The notes below the pieces were generated by a model. The model saw only the letters and a list, made by a program, of their open reading frames with translations, was not told the DNA's origin and made no database searches. Source: Anthoceros angustus (lineage: Eukaryota > Streptophyta > Anthocerotopsida > Anthocerotales > Anthocerotaceae). Taken from it: a stretch of 64,000 nt of DNA. The stretch is taken from positions 281,471 through 345,470 of the forward strand of contig VJWM01000203.1 in assembly GCA_010909165.1 (NCBI GenBank). Direction: 5' to 3'. Position 1 is the first letter of the stretch; each line of letters opens with the position of its first letter. A program made the position numbers and the translations under genes. Positions 34,393 to 46,299 of the stretch are shown one piece after another.

Positions 34393-35244
34393 CAGGGCGT
34401 CTGCCAGGCCTGCCTCCCCATCCTTCGAGATAAGGAACGTAAGGTCTGTGACGCCAGAGATGGAGGCATTCTCATCCTCATCCGCGCGGGTGAAAGCAAG
34501 TTTGAGCACAGTGCCCATGGGCCCGAGGCCGCCGGGAATGGGATCCCTCTGTGCAACGCCATCATCCAACTCCAGTACCTGGAGCGTGGCACAGAGCGGA
34601 AGAGCATTTGCAATACACTGGGCTCCCGCCACATCCATGCCGATGTCTTTCAGTGACAGATCCTTGAGACGGGGAGCCGTGGCCAGAATGCGGGCCAGGT
34701 GTTGTGCCCCTTCAGCACCTCCCACCTTGTTCCATCGTAAGTTCAACTTCTCCAGGACAGAATCCTTGTTGACGCCTTTGGCCAAGGCACCCAGTCCGGC
34801 GGCATCAAGCCCAACCGACAGTGCTGAAAGCACTTCTAGGCTGCGACTGGATGCAACAAGCTGGCCCAGAGCCTCGCAAGCCGCCTGCCTTTCAAAACAT
34901 CGACAGGAATCCACATCCAGATATTTCAGGGAAGGGTTGGACGCCAGGCCCCCCAACAGAGCCGACACTTCATCCTCCCGATCCAAGCCGATTTGCCACT
35001 TTCCCAAAATAGTTATGAAGGAGCCGAGACTGCGGCAGTTGGCAATGGCTGTCAACACCCGCTTGCGCACTCGCCAGTGCCTTCCCTCATCACCACGGAT
35101 TCGCCCACTGAAGTAGCCGCCATACTCTTCTTCAATATGCAGGCTGGGTATTTAGGACACGGCATTCCGGCCCAGATCTACCAGCAGCTGCTGCAGCTTA
35201 ACCGGCAGCGCGCGCCAATCCTCCGCCTCCTGCTCTTCCGCCAT
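34369..35244 (-). pseudogene. ROCO gene, LRR half only, copy B (233 codons continuously open)
   Basis: Start MAEEQEAEDWRALPVKLQQL at 35,244, a shift near 35,165, then 233 open codons (35,070-34,369). They carry RI-type LRRs: KYLDVDSCRCFERQAACEAL, LEKLNLRWNKVGG, RLKDLSLKDIGMDVAGAQ, LQVLELDDG, then SKDGEAGLADALAGML. The block is cut by the junction with the PPR gene on the other strand, so the Roc-COR GTPase module is absent. It serves as the reference for the C-run shortenings in copy A and in the 44.7-kb copy. Confidence 0.8.
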
Positions 35245-35638
35245 GCTCTGCTCTGCTATGCGAAGTGCAGGACCGTGCGTTGTGCTCTGTTTCCGTCATG
35301 GGACTTGGTACTGAACAACTTGTACCATGGTAAAGTATGTACTTCATTAGGTTCAGGACACGGCATCACCTAGCACCTGATTTGCTGCCTTGAGTCGAGG
35401 TGACGACTGTCCTTTTCCTGACTTGGTCCATCCCTTTGCCTGCAGGGATTCCAGGAACTGAACAGAGACTGGATGGAAGTCCGGAAGCCAGTCGAACCAG
35501 GCAACAAGAGATGCATGCATGGCCTTTTCATCCAGAAAGGGGTGTACAATGCGTCTACCTGGGCACCTCTTCAAACAGTAGGCAACTACACACACTGAGC
35601 ATTTGCAATGAAGAAAACATCTGCAAGATGAGGCTTGG

Positions 35639-37350
35639 TTATACTATCTTGAGAAAGAAGGTGCAGAATCGAACCTGTTTCTCAACAACGTTCACAGCAG
35701 AAGTTTCTGTTGAAATGCCTCTTAGCAACCTCGATACACCAGCAGGCAATGACTCTACCACCCCAAAAATTGAACCACTGTCACCTTGGTCAGCTGCAAG
35801 GCCCTCCACCGCATCTCCTAATGGAGGACTTTGATCCTCCAAGTTCAGTAGCCCAGGCAGCAAATTCTTGGTACTTAAAGCACCTGTAGTTGCATGCCTG
35901 CATTCCGTGTACTATGCTCCAGGCTCTCCACCTCTGGGCGGATTGACTCCCAGCCTGCCTCTCTGCAGCTTACCCCTTCATTGCAAGAGTCAGTTAAAAT
36001 CGCCTGCTTTGGTTGCTGCCCCGGAGCTACAGCATCTCCTCTATTATCTTGAAGTGTCCCTTTGACTCCAGAATGATCACCAATACAGCGATCTTGGCAA
36101 GCTCCACCGTCACCAGATAGCAAGGGCCATTGCGGACGAAGCAGTTCCCCGATTTCAACCGGCGATGGGACATTCACAAGTCTTCACAATCCTCTAAGCT
36201 GGTGCAGTTTGGGTTCCCGGTTGGTCTGGGCCCTGTTGTTTCAGAGTCTGGTATTCCTACAGTCCCTTGAGTAAAGAGGGCAAACTGACATCACCCTCAC
36301 CTGGAGTTGATTGGCACTGGCCCTCGCTACCTGTTTCAAAGCCTTTGGTCAGTGGTCGGGCATGATTCTTCTTGTATCGATGATGGAGCAAGAGAGATTT
36401 TGACTTAAAGCTCTGCTGACAAATTTCACATGCAAATGCCTGCATGTGATCAAACTCTATGATATGTAACCGCAGCTTCCGCTCAGTTAGACACTCAGCC
36501 CCACAGACGGGGCAGCTGCAACATATCTTTGTCACGTCAACATCTCTGCTAACACCAGCAGCATAATGCTCCTGGACAAGCAACTTGTGTCGCCCGTCAC
36601 TTTCACCAGATCTATTTGAGGCAGCCTTACCAGCCAAAAATCCATGCTGTGATGCACATTCTGTGTGCACCGACCTCAGACCCAACACCAGACGCAGAAG
36701 AGACATGCTTAAGGCACCCATCAGTCTCAATGGAAGGGTCTTCTTTCACTTTCCCCAAAGTGTCACGCTCCTTCTGGATCGCCAGTAAGCGTGCTTCATC
36801 CAGGGTCGGGAACCAAACCCCAATGCCGGCAGTCGCATGTAGTCCAGCCTTGGCCAGGAAGAGCAATAGCTTTGCTCCATTGATTGCTAAGGGCCTGATC
36901 CACCTCCACTTCGCATCCTCCATTGATTTTTGTGGTGTGGAGTGAAGCCCAGCCTGTACATATATAGAGTTTGGACTTCTCATTCCAGGCAGTTCACCGA
37001 TGCCTGCAGAATCGTGCATGGGTGAAGGAAGGGTTGAAGCAGTCTAATCGTATGGGTGAAGAAAGGGTAGAAGCAGTCTCTTCGTGTGGGTGAAGCAAGT
37101 GAGCCTTCCAGGAAAGGACGGATTCGGGCTACATGTTGCCTGAATTCCGTACACATTTCCTCACCATCACGACTGATGTCCAGTTTAGATAGATTCCTAT
37201 GCCATGCGAAGACGAAGAGCATCCGTACAGAGAGCACAGTTCCTATTCGATCCCAGACACAGGCTGAAGCGTGCCAGTTCCACTGCCTCCGGATCCAGGA
37301 AGCCCGACCCCTTGTCCACAAGCTCCCAAAGCTGATCCCCATGGACAACT
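35639..37350 (-). CDS. ROCO C-terminal piece followed by C2H2 zinc-finger protein, copy B
   Basis: The minus strand carries EDAKWRWIRPLAINGAKLLL (36,925) and GLHATAGIGVWFPTLDEARL, then ESDGRHKLLVQEHYAAGVSR, leading without interruption into two intact C2H2 fingers (36,360-36,512): C-x2-C-x12-H-x5-H, then C-x2-C with paired His (LLLHHRYKKNH). A long low-complexity tail follows, rich in Gly, Ser and Glu, with SPVEIGELLRPQWPLLSG and NLEDQSPPLGDAVEGL blocks. The zinc-finger frame (36,257-36,730) is open. The ROCO-like part joins it through a frame change around 36,700. The fingers suggest nucleic-acid binding. Whether the ROCO tail belongs to the same protein needs transcript evidence. Confidence 0.55.
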
Positions 37351-38785
37351 GCCATCAATTGTGTAGCCTAAATATTTCTTGTCGGTTCATGAATTTTCGT
37401 TACAGCCGAGGGGCATTGAGCATCCACTCACTCTGAAGTGAGGTGGAGAACTTGTCAATGAAGGTAGTAAAGTGACAAACCTGCAAAACCTCGCAGTCCA
37501 ATCAACCTTCCAGCGCTTGGCAGGAAGTACAGTGCAGTCCTTTGCAGTTATTCAATTCGCATTCAAACATCCTGCAACATTGCAACACCGACAATGTTGC
37601 AGCAACGAGAAACCATTCATGAGAAAGAATGCAGTTATGCCCTTACCATGCAACCACCAGCATACGTGCAAGCCGGCTGTACTTCAGTCACGAATTCTTG
37701 CCAAACGTCTCATATCTAGGCAAAGATAGTCGCATGTGCTAGAAATCCTGAAAAAGAACGGGTAGTAGAGTGTTGGTTGCTGGATCAGCAACGTCCCAAT
37801 TTTGCTGGATTATGCAGCCCGTCGGAGAGATTGGCCATGGACATGGCTAGAGTCATCAGTCAAGTCTTCTACCGCTCAACTACAGTCCTCAACCTGGTTT
37901 CAGCTTCGAGCTTTGTAGGCTGCCGCACTTAGCACAATGGATGTAAAGCTTCGAGAGTCTGAGTTAGGGACCCCAGCAGCAAGCACCACTTTCGGATTTT
38001 GACTTGCCTGACCAGCAGAGTGGAGTTGGGTGTGAGGCGGCGGACTCAGATGACACCGAGCCTTCGTTGCACAAAACTCTGCACCCGAAGGGCGTGTGAA
38101 CTCCGAGACTCTGCACTCACAGCTCACAAGTCACTGAATGACGAAGAGGTATGATTCCCAGCTAGGGCAGAGCTGGGAGGATCTTCCAGTCTCATCAGCA
38201 TGCATGAATGGCCAGTAACGACATCGTGCCCTGCTCCCTGCATTGTGCCTGCTTGCAAGCTGCAGGGAATGGTGGATTCTGCATGAGATGGTGAGGCATG
38301 CCAGTGTGGATTAGGGTGTTGCAGGTGGTTGCAGCCAGGTTGTCAAGGTTCCGATTCGGATTAGCATATGCTACCTTGGTGTGCACGTCTTGTGAGCAAC
38401 TGCACCGCATCGGCTTGCTCCTCACCTGGCTGCAACAGGCGGGTTGAGGATGATGACGTCTACCACTGCGTAGATGCGAAGCGAAGATGATCCTTGAGTC
38501 CCAGCTTCTCCGAAGTGGAAACCAAGCTTCTTAGGGTAAAGTATGTACTTAAGTCATTAGGTTGAGGACACGGCATCACCTAGCACCTAATTTGCTGCCT
38601 TGAGTCGAGGACGACGTCTCCTTTTCCTGACTTGGTCCATCCCTTTGCCTGCAGGGATTCCAGGAACAGAACAGAGAATGGATGGAAGTCCGGTGCGAAG
38701 CCAGTCTTATCCCGTTCAGGGCGTGGACGTTTCCACGCGTTCGCCACAGAGACCACCTTTACATCGCTGAGCAGCACAGTGTAGC

Positions 38786-38950
38786 ATGGCGGACGAGGCC
38801 AAGGACTGGCGCGCGCTGCCGGCTCGGCGGCGGCGGCTGCTGGACTGCCTGGCCCGGAATGATTTGGCCACCCACCCCGTCTTGAAGAGGATGAACGGTT
38901 TTGTGCGTGTTGCTGTCTTCCTACACACAAGGCTGCCACATTTTCACATG
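38786..38950 (+). pseudogene. ROCO-like N-terminal scrap, copy B
   Basis: MADEAKDWRALPARRRRLLD then CLARNDLATHP, equivalent to 31,621 in unit A. After about 35 codons the sequence continues into an antisense PPR piece (38,890-39,025). Confidence 0.5.
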
Positions 38951-39025
38951 CCTGCAAGAGGCACACAAATGTCACGGAATTGGGTACAACCATGCCTTCC
39001 TGACATCCTTCTGTTCGAGAACCTC
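38890..39025 (-). pseudogene. PPR fragment
   Basis: The minus-strand frame reads EGMVVPNSVTFVCLLQACEN then AALCVGRQQHAQ. This is a typical 'P.SVTFVCLLQAC' L-to-S PPR stretch with the following GRQ.HAQ. It is out of context and very short, and lies in the block present only in unit B. Confidence 0.6.
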
Positions 39026-39165
39026 GAGACAAGAACCTGAGACAATCGCTGACAGAACGCAGGGTCGAACCTCCCCGCCCTCTTGCTGACGACTTGGCCT
39101 CCCTCAACGTCTGAGCCATTGGCTTCCCACTTGTGACAAGGTCACCTCGACAAGCATTAATGATA

Positions 39166-39257
39166 AACCACCTTTGGCTTGTTTGCAGATTACTGTATTC
39201 AGTGATGCCTCCGTCAGTGAATGCAGTTACGTATCTGCGAACAAGCCAAAGGTGTTT
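39166..39257. repeat. Inverted repeat, ~25-bp arms
   Basis: ACCACCTTTGGCTTGTTTGC (39,167-39,186) and its near-complement GCGAACAAGCCAAAGGTG (39,237-39,254) flank ~42 bp. A related single arm (TAACACCTTTGGCTTGTTTG) lies at ~48,079, so the arm is a dispersed word. Confidence 0.7.
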
Positions 39258-39539
39258 GTCAGAAATGTTTTCGGATCACTACAGTACCGTGCAGCAGCTC
39301 GAACCCTGCCATCTCATGACACGTACAGCTGCTGATCCTAATTCTGCAGTCAGAGGAAGCTCACGACATCACTAGAACATTCACAAACCAAAAATCTATC
39401 CTACCCAGCCAGAAGTGGATACATCAGGGATCAGTTTCAGGGCTGGACCCTGTAAACTGGAGTAGACAGGGTCCCGCCAGGTCACGACAGTTTCCTGGGC
39501 ACCTGCAGGACTCCTGAAGGAAACAGACTTAGGCAGAGA

Positions 39540-40620
39540 GATCGTCCTTCCTTGAACACAAATCCGGCCGTGCACCTGCCACCATCCTAGCATCCGCCTC
39601 AGTCAGTACATTAAGGAATGCGATACCGTCTGGTTGCAAGCCATCCTGTTTCATTCTCTGGACCAACTCAAAGTCCACTTTACTGTCTCCTTCCTGGCGG
39701 GTGTAGCCTGCAATAAGTGCATCCAGATGACGGATGTCTCTTCAGGCAATGTCTCTTGCTAGCCGAGTGAGCCAGTGGACATTGAAGAGGTGATTTGCAA
39801 TCGGTTTCTCACCTTGGACGCACTGCTTTCACAAGTCCGTGCTCCATGTGTATTGGTTACCCTTTGGACAAGTCTAAAGCAAACTTGAGTGAACTGCCAG
39901 AGATTGTGGAGAACCATGATCTCTCCTGACAGCAGGATTTTCTAAAGCCTGGGAAAGAAGGCCTCCAGAGTCCAGCTGCAAAATCCCAATTGCAGGAGCA
40001 GGAGGTCCACCATGAGTATAACCTCCAGCTTGCTAGCACTCCAATTTCAAAACCTGTGAACTTGCAAGTATGTCGTTTCTCTGCACATTTGACAAATTAT
40101 CAATTCAAACGATCTACGAGGCCTGAAGCACGAAACATGTCACCGGAACCGGAACTATCTATAACTGCAATAGCTCCATATCCCACAACTGGCTGAGAAA
40201 CGCAATCGAGAACACGCCGTGTGACGAGCTCATAGGTTTGCTGCAAACAGTGCTACATAATATGTCTCTAGCATACCATCTCCTTTACCAGTGCTGGCCA
40301 CAAACACGTTGCTTGCTCTAGTCTGCACATGAAGTTGCATCCCCTTCTCCAGATTTATGGTGTCCTCCTTTGCAGGAGGCGCGAACATCCATGCCTAACC
40401 TTTATCGCACCATAGAGACAAAGGGTTCGTGAGCCCATGCCCCTGCTGGGCATATCCTGCTATCCTGGCAGTACATGTGACACCTGTATTTTCACCAAGT
40501 GCGTTCCGGACACACGATGGCATCAGTAACTTGCAAACCTTGGCAAGGCAAGTCTTACCATGAGTAGTGAACAATTGCTGCCTGGACCGACTACCTGAAG
40601 GAGTAAGGACCTGCACCAGA
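39540..40620 (-). pseudogene. Degraded PPR gene
   Basis: Minus-strand frames give, from the right: GVTCTARIAGYAQQGHG and NPLSL; LEKGMQLHVQTRASN; farther left LIAGYTRQEGDSKVDFELVQ and DGLQPDGIAFLNVLTEADAR. These are consecutive elements of PLS-type PPRs ('VTW.A.IAGY.Q.G.G', 'LEKG.QLH', 'PD...FLNVL'), strongly decayed with stops. It is distinct from the intact-looking PPR at 53-56 kb. Confidence 0.6.
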
Positions 40621-41026
40621 AAGTTTCGCCATTTCCAAGTCTTGGCAGCTTGTCCCAGCTCGGGTTGGCTGTTCTTCCCAAGACGTTGGTACCCTAAAAT
40701 CTACAGATGCACAGATCAAATTTGTGTTAGTCATTACTCCAAGGTGCAGGGCACGATGTCATTCCTGGCCACTGATGCATGCTCACTCTGGAGGATCCCT
40801 CCTTCACCAACCAGGGCCCTCCACAGTTCTGGAAGAGTCAGAGGCTTGAACAACCAAAAGGGACGAATTCGACAAAGGTGGGATTTCGCAAAGAGTGATG
40901 TAAGATACAGCAGGATTAGGCTCTACAGTCTAATGCCTGTCTACCTACCATTATCCAATCACATGATGCAGATGGCTCCTAGAGTCATCCTGCAAATGCC
41001 AAAGTTAGGCTGCAACACACGACGTT

Positions 41027-44000
41027 CTAGTTGCTCCCGTCAGAGCGGCTGATAGACTTGTCTGTAATTCCCCTCCGCATACACCGTTCGCAAACCCATG
41101 CCACTCCTCGTCCTCCATCCTGCCTTTTCCGATATTGCACCTTGTGCAGTTGGAATTTGTCGCCATTTGATCCCTCAGCAACGGCTTGCAACAGATTCTT
41201 CAGAGCAATCCATGCCTCTTGCACGGAGTGTTCTGGCTCGCAGCTGGTCCTGTCAGGTCCAGATTTAAATGGGACAGGGCTGATTCCCAAAGGCCGCAGC
41301 CACAGAAACCGCTCCATCCAAGCTGGTGAAGGGTCGGGAACCGCACCCCAATGCCGGCAGCCACGTGTAGGCCAGCCTTGGCCAGGAAGAGCAAAGCTTT
41401 GCACCGTTGATTGCTAGGGCCTGATCCACTTCCACTTCGCATCCTCCAATGTCAAGTCAAATCCAGTTTGGCCCTCACGATGTGATTCCCAAAGATGTTT
41501 TCGCACATGAAGTGCAGCTTAGCCGCTTTGCCCACACGCACCCCTGCAATCAATCTCTGTGCCAGACCCACGTCTGCAGTGGTGATGTAGGGACGTCTGG
41601 GTATCTGACTGCTTTCTAATTCTGCAGAGAAATTCATAATCTCATCCATCTTAGAAAGCAAAATTGTTGAGTATCTTCCTGCCAGTCTTCATATCGCTTA
41701 TCTCACGTTGCAAAGTCTCGCCAACTCTATCCACTTTGACTCCCACTGCTTTCACCTCTGTCTCCACCATTTTCTGTATCCACCATTTTCACGTCGTGCT
41801 TCAAATCTCTCATCCCATGATTGATGGTTTGCAACAGTTGCTCCCCATCTCCGAGTGACTAGTTCCAGGGAGGGATATAGTACGTCGGACGTAGGCAAAC
41901 CGAGACGTTTGAACTGGTGCGTCTTGTTGTGCGAGCACCCTTCTCTGTAGGCAGGACTTCCTCTACAGCTGCATCTATGTTGGATATGGTTTGAAGGAGA
42001 CCTGTTCGTCGCCTTTGCAAGACATCCAAGACTTCACCAGTACTTAAGAGCTCATCAGCTCCCTCAAAGGCACTCTCAAAGAGGCTTCAGGACATTCTGG
42101 CCACCACCATTTGAAGTCGGCCAGATCCATTGAGGAGAAAATCTCCCTGTACACTCTTGTTGGTCTGCAAAACACGCTTGAGCAAATCCTGCGTTAGCAC
42201 TGACTGATTATGCCGGTAGATACAGAGTGTGAGGTTTTCGACACACTCGGTCCTGATAATTCCTTCCACAAGCTCGACTCCCGGACTGCCTTCAGGGAAG
42301 CACAAAAGATTTCAACTTTGCAATCACATGTTCCTTGAGAAACTCGATAGTTTCATCTTTGCTCTTGGATGACCTCACCAGAATATCGATATGGTCACCG
42401 ATGTCTCCGGTGTCCTCTCCGATATCCCCACTGCTTTCCAAAAACACATCCATACCATCACACCAAAACTTGATGAGGTTGCGTTCAATACGATATTGAT
42501 GAGGTTGCCATGGAATCCGGTTAACAAATCCTTTCGAAGGCAGACCTGCAATACGCAAACCTCCACAATGTCAGTAAACAGGTTGAAGACACACACCATC
42601 AACACAAAAGACATGTTGGTAGTTATCGTACTTGGAATCTAGGAAAAAGCCTGGACCAAGAAACGTCTTCGTCTTGTCAAGGCACTGTAACCTCCTTCCG
42701 AGGTAGATGTAATTGCTTGCTGTATCAGCAGTTTCCCAGTTCAACTGTCGTCTCCCAGGAGCGTCACCATTACCGGCGGCCATGGTGAAGGGAACAAAGA
42801 ATCCGACACGTCGAGTCCCATCCTCTTCATAGCATAAGTTGAGAGTGGTCATCAACGATACCAGATGTTGCCTTTCAATCCCCTCCGCTTGTGTGCCTCT
42901 GAGAATCTCATCCAAGGTGGAATGAAGCAGACTTTGAGCAACAAATCCATCTGAGGAATGCGACAAACCTCTAGCTCTGGTTAGAAGGTGAATGAGTCGC
43001 CCTAAAAATTGTGACTCATCCAGTGTGGATTTATCACCACAACATCTGTATCTTGAAAACAGATGATACTACCCACATCATGCAAATAGGCAAGAATGGC
43101 TCCCAATCGTTCCCCTCATCTTGAACCCCACCTTCGTGGAGACTCTTCAGCTCGTTTTGGAACAAAGTTTGAAGTTGCTGTTTCCTCACCATCGGTTGAG
43201 CTGGATGTTGGGATACCCAGGCAGTCAAATCAGCACTCAATCGGTTGCATACCGGGTACCCAAAACAGTTTAGTTGCAAATAGAGCTCGAAACGATTCCA
43301 TGAGTGCGTCCAGCAAGGGCTTCACACTCTTGGCAGATCGAGCGTCCATGGAGAAGAGTGTTTTGTTTCCACGTGAACAACCTGTTCAAACTCGGTGGCC
43401 AACTCTGTCAGAACGGGTTGAAGGAGATTGGTAATGCTTCAGCATCAGAACGCTTCATCTTATCCACATGAGTTGCCACCACAAATATTTGAGGCAAAGT
43501 AGAGCCCACGTTGCGACAATTGGAGTTGATGAACCTAAGCCAGTACGCCAAGCTCCTTCTGAACCTGTCCTGCAGGACATTAGACGATGCAGTTGGGGAG
43601 GTTTGATCCAGTTGGGGAGGTTTCCGATCATCAAATGGGCTGAACGCAAACAGGAAGATACATGCTTGGTTGAAGGTCGGAAAAAGGTAGTCTTGCAGAG
43701 CTCGATAGTGAGCTTGTCCAGCCAGATCCCACATGGTAACTTGCATATCATGGTCGTTGCGCAACACCTCGATTTCTATGCCTTCCGTTCTGGTACCGGT
43801 GACGGAAGCCATCCGTCGCCAAGCACGAAATATTTTTCCCTTCAGTCGAGCTAGAACTTGGCTGAGCTGGAACTCGGGGTGATGCGGCTGTCTGTCGTCT
43901 CCATGCCCGAATCATGGTGGTGCGGAGAGTGGTCTTCCCTGCCAAAGGGCACCGCACAGGAAGAGGCGCCCAGCCTTGGGCATCACAGGCCCTTGCCTGC

Positions 44001-45286
44001 CCACGAGCAAAGGCCAGTAAGCCTCTTGAGTGGCATTGCCTGCCAAGGCTGCATTGATGATTGCGTCCTTTCCTTCCGCTTCCCATGTTGTCCTGTGGAT
44101 GTTGATCTCCGTAACGTCTTGTTGACTTGAATACAGTTCATCAAGTCTCTAAACATGTCATGATCCAGGGCGTCCCAGAAAGAAATGTCGAGCTTTTCAG
44201 AGATGCGTTGCCCTCCAAGGATCTCAGCAACTCTTTCTTGAACGAGGCGTGGCCCTTGAGCAATGCCAAGTCCAGGACACGCAGTGCTTTGCATTCCGGG
44301 AGCAACTGGACAAGGCGCATCCACATCCGTCGCAGCTGATGGCGTACTGAGTCCCGGAGACGAAGTTCAGATATGGTGGAGTTGTGGCGTAACCCGTCCA
44401 GGCCGTGGATGAGAGCATATGGAGTGGTGACAAGCATCTCGATACGATCGTTGGTGCGCAGCATTCCGGCCAGGGCGTCTGCCAGGCCTGCCTCCCCATC
44501 CTTCGAGATATCCAAAGCATTGTGACGCCAGAGATGGAGGCATTCTCATCCTCATCCGCGCGGGTGAAAGCAAGTTTGAGCACAGTGCCCATGGGCCCGA
44601 GGCCGCCGGGAATGGGACCTGCAATGATCCAACGCCAGATACCGGAGCGTGGCACAGAGCGGAAGAGCATTTGCAATACACTGGGCTCCCGCCACATCCA
44701 TGCCGATGTCTTCAGTGACAGCTCGAGACGGGGAGCCGTGGCCAGAATGCGGGCCAGGTGCTGTGCCCTTCAGCACCTCCCACCTCGTTCCCTAAGATCA
44801 ACTCCTCCAGGACAGAATCCTTGTTGAAGCCTTTGGCCAGGGCACCCAGTCCGCGGCATCAAGCCCAACAAACGGTGCTGAAAGTTCGTAAGCTGCGACT
44901 GGATGCAACAAGCTGGCCCAGAGCCTCGCAAGCCGCCTGCCTTCCAAAACCTTCACAGCCAAACAGTTGCAGTATTCCAGGGAAGGGTTGGACGCCAGGC
45001 CCCCAACAGAACCGACACTTCATCCTCCCGATCCAAGCCGATGGCCCACCTGGACCCAGATTCTCGAGAGACTGCGGCAGTTGGCAATGGCTGTCAACAC
45101 CCGCTTGCGCACTCGCCAGTGCCTTCACTCGTCCCTCATCACTCGATCAGTGAAGTAGCCGCCATACTCTTCATCATTATGCAGATCGGGTAGTTCGGAC
45201 ACGGCATTCCGGCCCAGATCTAGCAGCAGCTGCTGCAGCTTAACCGGCAGCGCGCGCCAATCCTCCGCCTCATGCTCTTCCGCCAT
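41027..45286 (-). CDS. LRR-Roc-COR (ROCO) GTPase, TORNADO1-like class
   Basis: The start MAEEHEAEDWRALPVKLQQL lies at 45,286. An RI-type LRR region runs to ~44,130 (LAFTRADEDEN, LDLALLKGHASFKKELLRSL). Roc GTPase motifs follow: P-loop LAGKTTL (43,943-43,927), switch WDLAGQ (43,731-43,712) and THVDK, a variant of the base-specificity motif (43,475-43,456). COR comes next (LHDVGSIICFQDTDVVVINP; ERNLIKFW, DGMDVFLE). The conserved C-terminal block is IPRRPYITTADVGLAQRLIA, KLHFMCENIFGNHIV, GLHVAAGIG, with a stop at 41,027. A candidate intron lies at ~42,629-42,546 (GTACGA...TTGCAG). An in-frame TGA after VMRDE (~45,133) and several homopolymer shifts interrupt the frame. ROCO proteins couple GTP-dependent dimerisation to signalling; no kinase domain is seen. 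It is the most complete ROCO in the window. Confidence 0.75.
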
Positions 45287-46039
45287 GCTCTGCTATGCGA
45301 AGTGCTAGAATGGAATGAGGGCCAGGCAGGTGCGGTGCTCCTCCAGGCCACACCACATCCCGCGGCCTTTCAGCCCTGGCAGGCAGGCCCCACGCAGCGA
45401 AACTTCCCACATGAACGGCGAAACAGCCCAAACGTAAACATGCTAAGATAAGTAAATGGGAATGGGAATTTGTCCGGGTCAGTCCAGATCGGGACACCGG
45501 AACGGAACGGGAAACGGCTCCCGTGCCCGGTCCCTGTGATGAATGATGGGCTGGGTTGGGTGTCCATGGAAACTGGATCCAGCCTAGAAACCCTTTACTT
45601 GTAATTTTCGATAACATGATCTTTCATGACGCTAAGCTCATCAGGGTCTGCCAGCCTGTGAGGAACAACACGCTCACCAAAGTCAGCGTGGAAGGAAGTG
45701 CAATGATATTGCGTACTGTTTTCTCTGAAATAGCTTCAGGATCCTTTCCCGTGGATTCCAGTGGTCATGCATAGGGTTGGTTATGATACTACTGGTTATG
45801 GCCGTCATCTGGAGAGAGCATACGGACGTCCTTGCCATCATTGGGTCATAGCTGTACCCGAGAGTGTATGAGTTTATTGGCTCCTGTCTGATGGCCATAA
45901 GTCGGAAGTGTGACAGTCTGAACGATGCTCGGTATTTAACAGGCAGACTGCCTGCAACCAGCTGGAGCAGCGCAGCGCGCGTGGTGGTGACGACAACCGA
46001 GCCTACCCCAGCCACGTCGGGGGCAGACGCGGAGCCTGT
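45287..46039. other. No clear gene
   Basis: Upstream of the ROCO start there is GC-rich then AT-richer DNA with short frames and no domain. A promoter cannot be placed. Confidence 0.35.
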
Positions 46040-46287
46040 GGAGTCCAGACGAGCGCACCATCGTGGTGATCCAGGACATCCTCAACTGCAACGTGGGACC
46101 TGCTGTGAACTCCCTGCTGCCTCGCCAGTTCTTCGTGGAGCTGCAATCCCACTACGGCAACCAGTTCTTCGTGGCGCAGGAAGGCGAGTCCGCGGCTCTG
46201 CTCTGTCCGGTGAGCAAGAGACCCACAGAAGCCGTGATCGCATTATTAAGGCATCAAGGATCGGGAAGGTACCTTCTCCACGTATGA
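46040..46287 (+). CDS. Unrecognised exon-like open frame
   Basis: The plus strand reads ERTIVVIQDILNCNVGPAVN then SLLPRQFFVELQSHYGNQFF and VAQEGESAALLCP. It is followed by a good 5' splice site (CCG|GTGAGCAAG, 46,209). The composition is that of a real globular protein, but I do not recognise the family. No upstream or downstream exon was identified with confidence. Confidence 0.4.
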
Positions 46288-46299
46288 CCGAACTATATT

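Larger units (their letters stand above)
31961..39470. repeat. Tandem segmental duplication, unit B
   Basis: Direct partner of 24,718-31,960. Unit B has ~360 bp not present in A (38,950-39,307), which contain an antisense PPR piece and an inverted repeat. A instead has TAGTAATATCCTGCCATC at that point, a phrase that also occurs earlier in each unit (25,755 and 32,941). This points to a deletion or rearrangement through short homology in A. Confidence 0.92.
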
